Positions 16,989-26,938 of a stretch of DNA of 64,000 nucleotides are shown piece by piece. The translations under genes and the position numbers were made by a program. Where the stretch lies: NCBI GenBank assembly GCA_910588245.1, contig CAJUQP010000013.1, positions 9,213 through 73,212 of the forward strand, read 5' to 3'. Below the pieces are notes generated by a model. That model was not told where the DNA came from, ran no database searches, and was given only the letters and a program-made list of their open reading frames with translations. The stretch comes from an uncultured Muribaculaceae bacterium. GTDB lineage: Bacteria > Bacteroidota > Bacteroidia > Bacteroidales > Muribaculaceae. Position 1 is the first letter of the stretch. The number at the start of each line of letters is the position of its first letter.

Positions 16989-17258
16989 TGAAACGGCATA
17001 CTGATGAATCCGGGCCGTGCGCAGTGTCGCATGGCCCTTGTCAGTATATGCCGGAACGATGCCATTAAATCAGAAAACTCCTCCGCGATACCTCGCTATA
17101 TATGGTTGCTAAATTTTATCAACCGCTTAGATATTTCATGCGCCATATATGATTTATCGCTCAATCCGCGTTATCAGTTTAGGGAATGTGTGGTATCAGT
17201 GTTCCACACCGGATTCCCCTCCCACATGAGAGACTTATAAAAGTAAAAATACCATAAT

Positions 17259-19337
17259 ATGAGAAAACTTGAACTGACCTTATTGGCCTTTGCAATGGCG
17301 CTCTCAGGCGCCGCGCAGACAACCTCATGGACGGCCGACAACGGCAACGGGACCTACACCAATCCTCTTCTATACGATGAGTTTTCCGACCCTGACGTGC
17401 TTCGCGTGGGCGAAGACTATTATCTCGCCGGCACGACCATGCACACTGTCCCGGGCCTTGTGATCCTTCATTCGCGCGACCTCGTCAACTGGGAGAACGT
17501 GAGCTACTGCTTTGACCGTTTTGATTTCGACGACGATGCCTTCTCCCTGAAAAACGGCAAGGAGATCTATGGCCAGGGAATTTGGGCTCCATGCATCAGA
17601 TATAACGACGGCAAATTCTATCTCTATTCAAATGTCAACGGGAAAGGATTGCAGTGCTTTGTCAGCGACAAGATTGAAGGGCCATGGAAGCATATAAATA
17701 TGAAAGGCAACATCTACGACCTTGGCGTGCTTTTCGACGACGACGGCAAGATCTACGCCATCCATGGCTATGGAGAGGTGAAATGCACTGAACTGAAGCC
17801 CGACATGAGCGGCCCCGTTGAAGGGACTGAGAGTGTGATAATCCCGGCAGGCTCGGCAGTGGGAGAGGGGCATCACATGTATAAGATTGACGGGAAATAC
17901 TATCTGATTTCCACGGATTACAAACCGAACGGACGCACCCTTTGCTCGCGCGCCGACAATATCCGCGGTCCTTACGAGACAAGAGTGATTACTGCTGACG
18001 AGACTTTCGGCTATCACGCGGCGCCATCGACAAGGATCAACGGCCGCATCATGCCCGACAATCATCCGGTAAGTATAGTTCCCGCCGACCCCGACAAGGT
18101 CGCAGCTTCCAATATACACCAAGGTGGCATCGTCAGCACTCCCGACGGGCAGTGGTGGGCTTTGCTGATGATGGATTTCCATTCGATAGGGCGTACTGTG
18201 ACTCTGGCTCCGATCTCCTGGAAAGACGGATGGCCTATGATAGGCCTGGAGGGGAACCTTGGCCGAGCACCCCGCACATGGCTCAAACCATCAACTGCCG
18301 CCCGCGACACCGAGACACCACATCCCGCATATGTGAGGAGCGATGATTTCAACGGGGGAAAGCTTCAGAGAGTGTGGCAATGGAACCATAATCCCGACGA
18401 CTCCATGTGGAGCCTGACAAAGAAAGGGAAGCTACGCCTGAAGACCATGCCTGCCGACCAGCTCATGTGGGCCCGAAACACCCTTACACAGCGCGCGATC
18501 GGTCCGTCATCAACCGTAACGGTGGAACTTGACACGAAGAATCTGAAAGATGGCGATGTCTGCGGTCTGGGCAATATAAACGTGCCGTGTTCATGGGCCG
18601 GAATCGTAAAGGATGGCAACAAGCTTACACTCCGCTGGTTTGAACAGGTCAACAACGACACTATCGACACACCTGTAGATCTCCGCGACGGCCGGATCTG
18701 GCTCCGTCTCAACGGTGACTATGACAACGACAAGGCCAGCTACGCTTACAGCCTCGACGGGGAAGATTTCAAGGATCTCGGCAAGGAGATGACCCTCAGC
18801 TATCAGCTCATCACATTCCAGGGTGCGCGTCCCTCGCTTTTCGCCTTCAACCACAAGGGGAATAAAGGGGGCTATGCTGAATTCGACAATTTCACCGTTG
18901 AGGAGACTGCGGCCGACAGAAGCGGCAACATACCATATGGGAAGAGTTTCCGAATAATCAACCTCGCCACAGGATTGCCGATGCATGCCATGCCACACGG
19001 ACTGATGTATGATATCGCAGCCGATACCGACAATGCCCAGACCCGTTTCCGAATCATCGACCGTGGCAACGGAAAGGTTGTGCTTCAGTGTGAGGACGGA
19101 CGATACGTGTTTGTATCGGGCGACGGACTCCCGGGCGACGTCCGTCTGACCAATGATATCTCCCTGGCCGAGGAATTCATGTGGCAAGATTACCTTAACC
19201 ACGAATTCATGCTGATGTCGATGCGCAATCACCGCTACATCGGAAAATCTCCCACTACAGGCAGCCCTTATTCTATGGATTTCACGGGTGCTGATCCGGC
19301 TCGCCGCAACGGAGCTGTGTTCCGCTGGGAAGAATGA
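17259..19337 (+). CDS. Secreted GH43 beta-xylosidase/arabinofuranosidase-type enzyme
   Basis: A 692-residue secreted hydrolase with signal peptide MRKLELTLLAFAMALSGAAQ. The GH43 propeller starts with NPLLYDEFSDPDVLRVGEDY (general-base Asp in DPD), then HSRDLVNWE, GIWAPCIRYNDGKFYLY, DLGVLFDDDGKIYAIHGYGE and the acid Glu in GEGHHMYKIDGKYYL, ending with HQGGIVSTPDGQWWALLMMD. A beta-sandwich similar to the GH43 C-terminal domain (SDDFNGGKLQRVWQWNHNPD, then LITFQGARPSLFAFN) follows, plus about 130 residues of unassigned, possibly carbohydrate-binding sequence (AQTRFRIIDRGNGKVVLQCE). No SusCD pair is adjacent. Confidence 0.92.
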   Translation: MRKLELTLLAFAMALSGAAQTTSWTADNGNGTYTNPLLYDEFSDPDVLRVGEDYYLAGTTMHTVPGLVILHSRDLVNWENVSYCFDRFDFDDDAFSLKNGKEIYGQGIWAPCIRYNDGKFYLYSNVNGKGLQCFVSDKIEGPWKHINMKGNIYDLGVLFDDDGKIYAIHGYGEVKCTELKPDMSGPVEGTESVIIPAGSAVGEGHHMYKIDGKYYLISTDYKPNGRTLCSRADNIRGPYETRVITADETFGYHAAPSTRINGRIMPDNHPVSIVPADPDKVAASNIHQGGIVSTPDGQWWALLMMDFHSIGRTVTLAPISWKDGWPMIGLEGNLGRAPRTWLKPSTAARDTETPHPAYVRSDDFNGGKLQRVWQWNHNPDDSMWSLTKKGKLRLKTMPADQLMWARNTLTQRAIGPSSTVTVELDTKNLKDGDVCGLGNINVPCSWAGIVKDGNKLTLRWFEQVNNDTIDTPVDLRDGRIWLRLNGDYDNDKASYAYSLDGEDFKDLGKEMTLSYQLITFQGARPSLFAFNHKGNKGGYAEFDNFTVEETAADRSGNIPYGKSFRIINLATGLPMHAMPHGLMYDIAADTDNAQTRFRIIDRGNGKVVLQCEDGRYVFVSGDGLPGDVRLTNDISLAEEFMWQDYLNHEFMLMSMRNHRYIGKSPTTGSPYSMDFTGADPARRNGAVFRWEE

Positions 19338-19357
19338 TCTGAAAATGGCATGACACA

Positions 19358-19420
19358 TAATAACACGGCGACCCCGCGATGCCTTCATGCAAACAGCATC
19401 GCGGGGTCGCCGTGTTATTA
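19358..19420. terminator. Bidirectional terminator with a 25-bp perfect stem
   Basis: Arms 19358-19382 and 19396-19420 are perfect reverse complements over 25 bp (starting TAATAACACGGCGACC) around a 13-nt loop. It lies between two convergent genes, GH43 and the cation efflux gene, and A/T-rich arm ends give a U-run in both directions. The stem is far longer than most intrinsic terminators. Confidence 0.75.
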
Positions 19421-19425
19421 TATTG

Positions 19426-20421
19426 TCAGTAGCAGATGTCGCTTTCGCAGGAACAATGGGCGTTCTCGGTTTCCGCTTCCACGGTGGAGTGGATTATGCC
19501 CAATGGCTTGACCGCATCGCGTACATTCCTTATCACATCGTCAACCTCGGAGGGATCTCTGAACACCACATGCACTGTCATGGCTGCCTCCGTAGTGCTC
19601 ATGGCCCATATATGAAGATGATGCAGGCTTTCGACTCCATCGGCCGACCTTATCGCCCTCTTCACGCCTTCGATGTCGATTGAAGAGGGGACGCCGTCGA
19701 GGGCGAGGCGTAGACTCTCACGCAGCATGGAGAAGGAGCTGACAGCTATCAGCAAGGCTATCGCGATGCCGACAATGGGATCGATGAGATTCCATCCGGT
19801 GAAATGGATTATGATGCCCGAGACCACAACTCCCACCGACACAAGTGTGTCGGCAGCCATATGAAGATAGGCCCCTTTCACATTGAGATCGCGTTTGCTG
19901 TCTTTCATGAATAGCCAGGTGGTAAGACCGTTGACGATCACGCCTGCGCCGGCTACCCACGCCACCATTCCTCCATCTACCTCTGAGGGGCGGAAAAATT
20001 TCTCGATGCTCTCGAAAAGGATCAGCGCTACGGCCACATACAGGATTATGGCGTTGAGCACGGATGCCTCGACCGTGGCTTTACGGTAGCCGTAGGTGTA
20101 ACGTTCATTGGGTTTCCTTTGCGAGGCTTTGAAAGCTATCAGGGCGATGAAGAGCGACGCCACGTCGCTGAGATTATGGCCCGCGTCAGAAAGGAGGCCC
20201 ATGGAGTCGGATATGAATCCGAACGCACCTTCGATAATCACATATGCGAGATTCAGGGCGATGCCGAGTTTGAAGGCGCGGTTCAGATGACCGTTCTTGT
20301 CGGCGGTCAGCGTCGCGTGGTGATGATGGTGTCCATGGGCATGATTGCCATGCCCGTGGCCATGATCAAGGCTATGGTCGTGATGATGATCATCATGGTG
20401 GTCAGGTATGTGTGCTGACAT
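19426..20421 (-). CDS. Cation diffusion facilitator (zinc/cation efflux)
   Basis: Inner-membrane proton antiporter exporting Zn2+ or similar divalent cations. The 331-residue product has a histidine-rich cytoplasmic N-terminus (residues 5-36, HHDDHHHDHSLDHGHGHG), six membrane helices and the metal-site motifs SDAGHNLSD (TM2) and HMAADTLVS (TM5). The C-terminal cytoplasmic domain carries HHLHIWAMSTTEAAMTVHVV, typical of CDF proteins, and ends in Cys/His residues (HCSCESDIC). It follows the flavin reductase gene with a 33-bp gap and is probably co-transcribed with it. Confidence 0.93.
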   Translation of the reverse strand: MSAHIPDHHDDHHHDHSLDHGHGHGNHAHGHHHHHATLTADKNGHLNRAFKLGIALNLAYVIIEGAFGFISDSMGLLSDAGHNLSDVASLFIALIAFKASQRKPNERYTYGYRKATVEASVLNAIILYVAVALILFESIEKFFRPSEVDGGMVAWVAGAGVIVNGLTTWLFMKDSKRDLNVKGAYLHMAADTLVSVGVVVSGIIIHFTGWNLIDPIVGIAIALLIAVSSFSMLRESLRLALDGVPSSIDIEGVKRAIRSADGVESLHHLHIWAMSTTEAAMTVHVVFRDPSEVDDVIRNVRDAVKPLGIIHSTVEAETENAHCSCESDICY

Positions 20422-20454
20422 ACTTTTGTGGTGTTGTGTCGGTATTGATATCTG

Positions 20455-21018
20455 TTATTTCAGGCTTCCACCATCGGAGAAAGCGTTTCCGACGCGGGCG
20501 CCAAGTTCGATGTAGCCGTTGTGTACGGGATCGAAAGTGATAAGATGCATTTTTTCAACATCCGGTTTGCCGTCGTCGGCGAGATATTTCTCGTCGCAGA
20601 CAATGTTGACGATTTCCGCCACCATATAGAATCCTGTCGGCGATTCATAAAGCTTCTCTTTTATGCGGCATTCCATAGTCATGGGGAAGCAATTGAAAAG
20701 CGGGGCTTTCACATTTGCGGCTTCTGTGGTTTCCCATCCTGTCCTCGCTATTTTGTCCGGCTGTTTCCTCCCGCTCACAATGCCCACGTAATCAGCTGCA
20801 GGGAGGCTGTCGGCGGTGGCGAATGCCACTGTGAAATCGGGGCAACGGTTGAGATTATCGGTAGTGGCGTGCGAACCGAGGGAGATGATGATTTCGTTCA
20901 TATCCCATTGTCCGCCCCAGGCAGCGTTCATGGCGTTGGGAGTGCCGTCGGCATCATAGGTGCCGATGATCAGTACTGGCTGGGGAAGAAGCCATGCATT
21001 AGGCTTGAAATCTTTCAT
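20455..21018 (-). CDS. Flavin reductase family / FMN-binding protein
   Basis: A 187-residue cytoplasmic flavin-reductase-like beta-barrel protein. Characteristic segments are WLLPQPVLIIGTYDADGTPN, MNAAWGGQWDMNEIIISLG and FTVAFATADSLPAADYVGIV, the FMN-binding surface of this family, which is common in Bacteroidota as a stand-alone reductase. Which electron acceptor it serves cannot be read from the sequence. It is upstream of the cation exporter in the same direction. Confidence 0.88.
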   Translation of the reverse strand: MKDFKPNAWLLPQPVLIIGTYDADGTPNAMNAAWGGQWDMNEIIISLGSHATTDNLNRCPDFTVAFATADSLPAADYVGIVSGRKQPDKIARTGWETTEAANVKAPLFNCFPMTMECRIKEKLYESPTGFYMVAEIVNIVCDEKYLADDGKPDVEKMHLITFDPVHNGYIELGARVGNAFSDGGSLK

Positions 21019-21193
21019 AGACTGAGATGTTTTTTCGATTGTCGTTGGTTTGAGGGTAAGAGTCCGTAAAGAGCCGGAGTCTTCTCTAAGTTAAAACGCT
21101 TTTGCTGCCTGAATAATTATCGGCATCCGTTTTTTTATATTCAAGCGGAAGATAAGCATAAGGTATATTATTCAAGTATACCGGTATTTTGAT

Positions 21194-21201
21194 TAATTTT
21201 G
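21194..21201 (+). promoter_or_regulatory. -7 element of the DMT transporter gene
   Basis: TAATTTTG matches TAnnTTTG and lies 19 bp before the ATG at 21221. No clear -33 TTTG is seen at the expected spacing. Confidence 0.5.
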
Positions 21202-21220
21202 CGGCCAAAACAGAACGAAG

Positions 21221-22147
21221 ATGAAGTTATCAGAAATCAAAGGTTATCTTCTGGCGGCACTGGCGGCTGCCGCCTACGGCACAAATCCGGCGTTTGCCGT
21301 GCCTCTTTATGCCGACGGAATGAATCCTAACAGTGTGCTTTTGTTCCGTTATGTCATGGGATTGCCCATCCTGGCGCTAATCCTCGTGGTGCGTCGCACG
21401 GGATTCCGTCTGGCGAAGGATGAGGTCGGGCCCACAGCCGTTCTCGGCATTCTCATGTCGCTCTCGTCGTTGGGGCTTTTCGAAAGCTATAAGTATATGA
21501 ATTCAGGGGTGGCTTCCACGCTGCTTTTTGTCTACCCGGTGATGGTGGCCGTGATGATGATTTTCTTTTTCCATGAGAAATTCAGGATGACCGTCGCATT
21601 ATGTCTCCTGATAATGGCTGCCGGACTCATGTTGCTTATGAAGCCGTCGGGAGGAGAGACCCTGAGCGCTTTTGGCTGCCTGCTTGTCATGTTGTCGGCG
21701 CTTACATATGCGCTCTACATCGTCTTCGTCAATGTCTCGAAGACGATAAAGGAGATACCCACGACAAAACTTCTTTTCTATGTGCTGGCATGGGGATGCC
21801 TTGTATTCCTTGTCATGATACCGATGGGGCACAGCCTGACGATGCCTACTGCGGCTTCCGGATGGCTCAATCTCACGGCCTTGGCTGTCATACCGACAGT
21901 GTTCTCACTTGCATGCACTACCCGGGCGATACAATTGATCGGTTCGACCCCCACGGCTATTCTCGGAGCTCTGGAGCCGGTGTCGGCCGTGGTGCTGAGT
22001 GTCGCGGTGCTGGGACAGGCTATCACTATGCGGGAGATTGCCGGCGGATTGCTGATCGTGCTTGCCACCACGATCGTGATCGGCGACAAGACAGTCGACA
22101 AGCTTATCCTTCATGTGCGCAAGATGTTTCCACGTATCAGACATTGA
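21221..22147 (+). CDS. EamA/DMT-superfamily transporter
   Basis: A 308-residue inner-membrane protein with ten hydrophobic segments in two EamA repeats. The first starts at GYLLAALAAAAYGTNPAFAV, the second at GCLLVMLSALTYALYIVFVN. The RxxR-like LFRYVMGLP and the second-half signature GSTPTAILGALEPVSAVVLS are typical of drug/metabolite exporters. The substrate is not predictable. It stands alone, convergent with the DUF3943 gene. Confidence 0.9.
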   Translation: MKLSEIKGYLLAALAAAAYGTNPAFAVPLYADGMNPNSVLLFRYVMGLPILALILVVRRTGFRLAKDEVGPTAVLGILMSLSSLGLFESYKYMNSGVASTLLFVYPVMVAVMMIFFFHEKFRMTVALCLLIMAAGLMLLMKPSGGETLSAFGCLLVMLSALTYALYIVFVNVSKTIKEIPTTKLLFYVLAWGCLVFLVMIPMGHSLTMPTAASGWLNLTALAVIPTVFSLACTTRAIQLIGSTPTAILGALEPVSAVVLSVAVLGQAITMREIAGGLLIVLATTIVIGDKTVDKLILHVRKMFPRIRH

Positions 22148-22170
22148 GCGGCATAACCTCTCAGATATCC

Positions 22171-23763
22171 CTACAGATGGTAGGTGAGCATCAGCTTGAT
22201 GCCTACCTGGTCGCTGGTGATGATCGGGCCAAACACACCCCCAACTCCGGAATCAGTCGTATTTTCTAAAAATATATCGGGATAATGTGAATAACGCCTA
22301 TACCAGTCAAGGGAGAACGTGCCATACAGACGGGTGAAAATCCTGTAGTGCGCATGGAAGTTTAGATTTAAGAAGGAACCGTTGCTCCTGTCGCCTTGTA
22401 TGTTGAGCGGCCGACCGTCGGCGCCTGTGAAATTGCCCTGGTCAAGATAGCCGTTCCAGGTGTATAGACGGTAGAAACGGGCATCCGTGCCGATTGAGAA
22501 TCTGTGGCGCGGCATGTGGAAGTTGACACCACCCTTCAGTGAGAATCCGGAGCCCCAGTTGTAGTTGCGGTGGTAATAACGGTAGAAATCACTCAGGATG
22601 CCGCCGAGAATCACCGCGTTGGCATGGGCATAGGCATCGATTCTCCATTGATTGCATTCGGTGTGCTGCAATATCAGTCCCCCTCCGATCGATGCCGGCG
22701 TTCCGAATTTGTATGGCACCTGGCACGGCATCAAAAAAGTTGGTTCGTTCTGTGAGATCGTGTCGGAGTCGAAATAGTCGAAGTGCTGGTAGAGGCCAAG
22801 TGTCATGTCGGTTTTCTCTGTGTCGATGAGGCTGCGCGACATCAGGCGTCCCATGATCTCCACACGGCTCAGGAGCGGTTGGGTCTTCATTACGTCGAGA
22901 TCCATGAGGAAGGAGAAGTAATCATAAGGCCGGTGAGTATGATGGCTGAAACGATCACCATATTCTATGTATATGCTTGCTGAAACGCCAGTCTTCGCCA
23001 TGTCGTCGTCATTGTGAAACATGAGCATACGCGGTCCGAGGGAAAAAGCTACCGTCACCGGAGGTGTGCCGAAGCCACGTCCGGTCGTGGCCCGGTGTTT
23101 CCAGGCCTGACCTGTGATGATGCGGTTGAATCCGCGCATAGGGTCAACGATGAAAGCCGCGAGCTCCCTTCCGAAGCGTTCCTCGCCTGTGCTGCGGTCG
23201 TCGAGGATTATGTCGGATGTGCGGTAGAGCACCTCTCCTATGGCCGCGCCGCCGATCGGGGTCGCAATTATGTCGTTGGTCGAAGGATATTCACGTTCCA
23301 TACACATTTCCCACATCGCGCTTCCTGCTATGGCGAATAGTTCTGACTGCCAGAAATTGTAGCCGTTGCTTCTCCCGGCGTTGTAGAAAATTGAGCCGTT
23401 ATATGGATGTGCGAACATATTGGTGCCGAGGTGGTCGTTGTCCCATTCGAAGCCATGTCTGAAATTCTCCTTGATGGTCTCCCACGAAATGTAGGCGTAG
23501 TGTCCTTTCTGCACGTACCGGTCGAAGGCCCACAGTCCGATGTTGAAGCCGGCTGTCTCTGCCGCGGCTCTCCAGAAGTGTTTTTTCTCAAGGCGTAAAA
23601 GGTCGAGGCTGTCAGGTGGGCAGGGGCGTGCCACATATTTGCGGAGAGTGCGATAGAATCTTGAGGTGTCGGGCAGACATTCAGATTCATTATCCGCATA
23701 GGTTTTGACAGAGATGGGTAATAACGAAAGTATACCCAGAAGGAAGATTATGCAATGTCTCAT
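22171..23763 (-). CDS. DUF3943-type envelope protein
   Basis: A 530-residue exported protein with signal peptide MRHCIIFLLGILSLLPISVK. The DUF3943-like core includes NDHLGTNMFAHPYNGSIFYN, SNGYNFWQSELFAIAGSAMW and EREYPSTNDIIATPIGGAAI. The remainder is rich in aromatic beta-strands (YFSFLMDLDVMKTQPLLSRV) and looks like an outer-membrane barrel. The function of the family is unknown. It is divergent from the broken AraC regulator 219 bp away, which might once have regulated it. Confidence 0.8.
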   Translation of the reverse strand: MRHCIIFLLGILSLLPISVKTYADNESECLPDTSRFYRTLRKYVARPCPPDSLDLLRLEKKHFWRAAAETAGFNIGLWAFDRYVQKGHYAYISWETIKENFRHGFEWDNDHLGTNMFAHPYNGSIFYNAGRSNGYNFWQSELFAIAGSAMWEMCMEREYPSTNDIIATPIGGAAIGEVLYRTSDIILDDRSTGEERFGRELAAFIVDPMRGFNRIITGQAWKHRATTGRGFGTPPVTVAFSLGPRMLMFHNDDDMAKTGVSASIYIEYGDRFSHHTHRPYDYFSFLMDLDVMKTQPLLSRVEIMGRLMSRSLIDTEKTDMTLGLYQHFDYFDSDTISQNEPTFLMPCQVPYKFGTPASIGGGLILQHTECNQWRIDAYAHANAVILGGILSDFYRYYHRNYNWGSGFSLKGGVNFHMPRHRFSIGTDARFYRLYTWNGYLDQGNFTGADGRPLNIQGDRSNGSFLNLNFHAHYRIFTRLYGTFSLDWYRRYSHYPDIFLENTTDSGVGGVFGPIITSDQVGIKLMLTYHL

Positions 23764-23970
23764 ATGTATGGATAGAGAAGAGGAATTTTGTCTTGAAAAT
23801 CAGGTCAGGTTTGCAAAAATAGTAAAAATAAATGATTGGGACTGTGACAAATGTCACAACCGACCATATAAACCGACATATGTAATAATGTCATGCCCCG
23901 ATTAATTACCTCTTTTGCTTGATCACCAACCATTTTTCGGTTTTATTTATGTAATGCCAAGGGAATATGT

Positions 23971-23978
23971 TATTTTTG
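23971..23978 (+). promoter_or_regulatory. -7 element of the AraC gene, near-leaderless
   Basis: TATTTTTG matches TAnnTTTG and ends 4 bp before the ATG at 23983, implying a transcript with little or no leader. The -33 region is A/T-rich without a clear TTTG. Confidence 0.45.
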
Positions 23979-23982
23979 CATC

Positions 23983-24879
23983 ATGAAAAGGAACAGAATC
24001 ACTTTGTCGTCGGTCGACGACTACAATAAACTATTCGGGTTGCCGACACATCATCCGCTCGTGACGGTGGTGGACCTGAAGCAGGCCACGAAGGCCGTGA
24101 ATCATGTGGATATAGCCTATGGACTATATGCTCTTTTCCTTAAGAACGGTACAAATTGTACTCTCAGATATGGTCGCCGTGAATACGACTATCAGGAAGG
24201 CACAGTAGTATCATTTGCCCCGGGTCAGGTTGTAGGTGTCGATATGGATGTTGTTGTCACAGCTCCCGACGTGATCGGACTGCTCTTTCATCCTGATCTG
24301 ATCTTCGACACCCCGTTGGGAGCCAATATCGGGAAATATACATTTTTCGATTATACGCAGATGGAGGCACTTCATCTTTCGCAGGAGGAGAGAGAGCTCT
24401 TTATCGACTGCCTCTCTAAGATAAAGAAAGAGACAGAGCATCCTGTCGACCGTCATTCAGCCGGATTGATTTCCTCCAATATCCAGCTTCTGCTTGATTA
24501 TCTGTTCCGGTTTTACGACCGTCAGTTCATCACGCGCCACAAGGTAAATTAAGATGTCGTGGCGCGTTTTGAAAAATCTCTACGGGAGTATTTCGAGGGT
24601 GGTGAATGCCGCGAAGGGCTCCCTTCTGTGGCCTATTTCGCAGACAAAGCCAATCTTTCCGCGGGATATTTCGGCGATCTTATAAAGAAGAAGACCGGCA
24701 TCAATGCAAAAGAATTCATAGACAATTATATGGTGAGGCTGGCGAAACACCGTCTTCTCTCCACCGACGATGATGTGGCCGGGATAGCCTACGACCTCGG
24801 ATTTCAATATCCTCAACATTTCAGCCGTCAGTTCAAACGCATCACGGGCGTGAGTCCCACCGAGTTCCGTCAGAACTGA
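23983..24879 (+). pseudogene. AraC-family regulator interrupted by in-frame TAA
   Basis: The frame encodes 189 residues, meets a TAA (24550-24552) and continues in the same frame for 109 codons. The joined product of about 299 residues is normal for the family: an N-terminal cupin-like domain (TLRYGRREYDYQEGTVVSFA, PGQVVGVD) then an AraC double HTH (YFADKANLSAGYFGDLIKKK, AYDLGFQYPQHFSRQFKRIT, GVSPTEFRQ). The TAA lies in the linker between the domains (ITRHKVN, stop, DVVARFEKSL), where Lys, Gln or Glu could have mutated by one base. A GTG at 24559 could restart an HTH-only protein. Confidence 0.85.
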
Positions 24880-24925
24880 AAGCTGCCGGCATTGCTCACA
24901 GGCAGTGTCGGGGGCTGAAAAGTAA

Positions 24926-26938
24926 TCAGAAATCATCTCTTCTGCGTATGCGCAGCGGTTGCCGGGTCTCTATGATAAGAGGGACTGTCTCGACCGTCAC
25001 CATGCTCGTGTCGAGGCCGAGAGCGCGCTCTGTGCTGACAGACATGCGGCGCAGTATCTCATAGAGTGTGAGGATTCTCCGTTCGTATGCGCCGCAGACG
25101 CTTGAAGGCGAGAAAACGCGGTGGATGAGCACGAACCTGAAATCACCCGGTATGCCACGGCGCTCCATCGACGGATATCTGCTGGTCAGCGACAGAGCAC
25201 CGTTTTCCACAAGATCCTCCACAATCTGTCGGAGGAATACATTCACCTGCGGCTGTATCTTGAATCCTATCCTTATCGACACGATGAAGACAGCATCGCT
25301 GACGAGGGTGTCGACAGAATAGTCGAGTGTGTCGGGTTGATCGGTGTGGCACATGCGCAGTATCCAGTAATGGTCTGCTCTTTTGGGGTGTTTGTTGATG
25401 ATGGAATACAGCACTTTGCTCTCCACCATATTTTTTGTCGGGGAGAAGCTGACATATACTACATTCGAGGCATAGCGGGCGATTTCCCTGTCAGATCTTA
25501 TGTCGGTGATAATGTCGAGGCTTTCGCGGATATCCTTGTAATCGATGTGGCTCCTGTGGAGCGAGCGTCCTTTATTCCAGATGAGCATTATCGAGCAAAG
25601 CACACAGGCAATCAGGACTGTGAACCATCCTCCGCTGACGAATTTAAACAGGTTGGCCACAAGGAAGAGGGTCTCGAGGAGGGAGAATGTGATAAGGAAA
25701 GAGGTGGTGATCCAGCGGGATATTCCCTTTTCGGTCATGTAGCGCCAGAGCAGCACGGTGGTGCAGAGCATTGTAGCGGTGATTGCAAGGCCGTAGGCCG
25801 CTTCCATACGGTCGGACGAACGGAAGAGGAGGACTGTGAGCACGCACCCGGCGAAAAGAAAGAAGTTTATGGCCGGCACATACATCTGTCCTCTGATTTC
25901 ACCTGTGTGGTTAATCCGCATGCGGGGCCAGAAATCAAGGTTGATGGCTTCGCTGATCAGGGTGAACACACCGCTGATAAGCGCCTGGCTCGCTATTATC
26001 GCCGCTATTGTGGAGATGACGATTCCGACTCCGAGAAAGCTGTGGGGCATCATGCCGTAGAATGGATTGACATCAGCTACTGTAGTAGCGTTTCCGGAGA
26101 GTATCCATGCCCCCTGACCGAGATAGTTGAGTATGAGCATGACTTTCACGAAACACCAGCTGACCGTGATGTTCCATCTTCCACAATGCCCCAGATCGGA
26201 ATAGAGAGCTTCCGCACCGGTGGTGCAGAGGAAGACCGCTCCGAGAATAAGCATCCATTCCGGATGTGTGAAGACGAGCCTGAAGGCGTAATAGGGATTG
26301 AATGATTTCAGGATGGAGAGATCTGCGCCGATGTTCATCACCCCTATGACACCAAGCATGAGAAACCATATGAGCATCACCGGACCGAAAAAACGCCCGA
26401 TCGTTGACGTGCCGGAACGTTGCACGAAGAAGACGGCGGTTATGATCACCAACACGATAGGCACTACGGGAGTGTGCGGATTCAATGAACGGAGTCCTTC
26501 CACTGCCGAAGTCACTGTCATCGCCGGGGTTATTATGCCGTCTGCGAGGAGAGCGCTGGCCCCGATTGCCGCTACTATAAAGGGCCAGCGTCTGGAAAGG
26601 GGGCGCCTTATCAATGAGAACAGGGCCATGATGCCACCTTCGCCGTTGTTGTCGGCGCGTAATGCTCCCACGACATATTTTATAGTGGTCTGGAGTGTGA
26701 GGGTCCAGATCACACACGAAACGGCTCCCAATATATAGTCGGGATCCGGATTGTGATCAACGTGGAGTATGGCCTTCATGACATAGAGGGGGGACGTGCC
26801 TATGTCGCCGAATACAATGCCGATGGCTATGAGCAGCCCTGCAGCGCTGACACCGGGCAGTATGATTTTTCCCCGGGGTGTGGATCTGTCATAGCCGTCG
26901 CTGTTATCTATCTGTTGTCTGTGTTCTGAATTGATCAT
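24926..26938 (-). CDS. kup: Kup/Trk-type low-affinity potassium uptake protein
   Basis: Potassium:proton symporter of the KUP family. Starting at the ATG at 26938 (MINSEHRQQIDNSDGYDRST) gives 670 residues; the earlier in-frame start at 27106 adds 56 poorly conserved residues spanning an inverted repeat, so it is rejected. Diagnostic features are GIVFGDIGTSPLYVMKAIL in TM1, GEGGIMALFSLIRR, ADGIITPAMTVTSAVEGL and ALYSDLGHCGRWNI, with about 12 membrane helices followed by a cytoplasmic tail of roughly 200 residues. An inverted repeat lies in the leader. Confidence 0.93.
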   Translation of the reverse strand: MINSEHRQQIDNSDGYDRSTPRGKIILPGVSAAGLLIAIGIVFGDIGTSPLYVMKAILHVDHNPDPDYILGAVSCVIWTLTLQTTIKYVVGALRADNNGEGGIMALFSLIRRPLSRRWPFIVAAIGASALLADGIITPAMTVTSAVEGLRSLNPHTPVVPIVLVIITAVFFVQRSGTSTIGRFFGPVMLIWFLMLGVIGVMNIGADLSILKSFNPYYAFRLVFTHPEWMLILGAVFLCTTGAEALYSDLGHCGRWNITVSWCFVKVMLILNYLGQGAWILSGNATTVADVNPFYGMMPHSFLGVGIVISTIAAIIASQALISGVFTLISEAINLDFWPRMRINHTGEIRGQMYVPAINFFLFAGCVLTVLLFRSSDRMEAAYGLAITATMLCTTVLLWRYMTEKGISRWITTSFLITFSLLETLFLVANLFKFVSGGWFTVLIACVLCSIMLIWNKGRSLHRSHIDYKDIRESLDIITDIRSDREIARYASNVVYVSFSPTKNMVESKVLYSIINKHPKRADHYWILRMCHTDQPDTLDYSVDTLVSDAVFIVSIRIGFKIQPQVNVFLRQIVEDLVENGALSLTSRYPSMERRGIPGDFRFVLIHRVFSPSSVCGAYERRILTLYEILRRMSVSTERALGLDTSMVTVETVPLIIETRQPLRIRRRDDF

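Noticed and set aside
15296..24879. Stop-codon readthrough or selenocysteine/pyrrolysine recoding to explain in-frame stops
   Set aside because: TGA, TAA and TAG are all involved in unrelated genes, positions are not catalytic, and frameshifts occur too. Ordinary decay is simpler.
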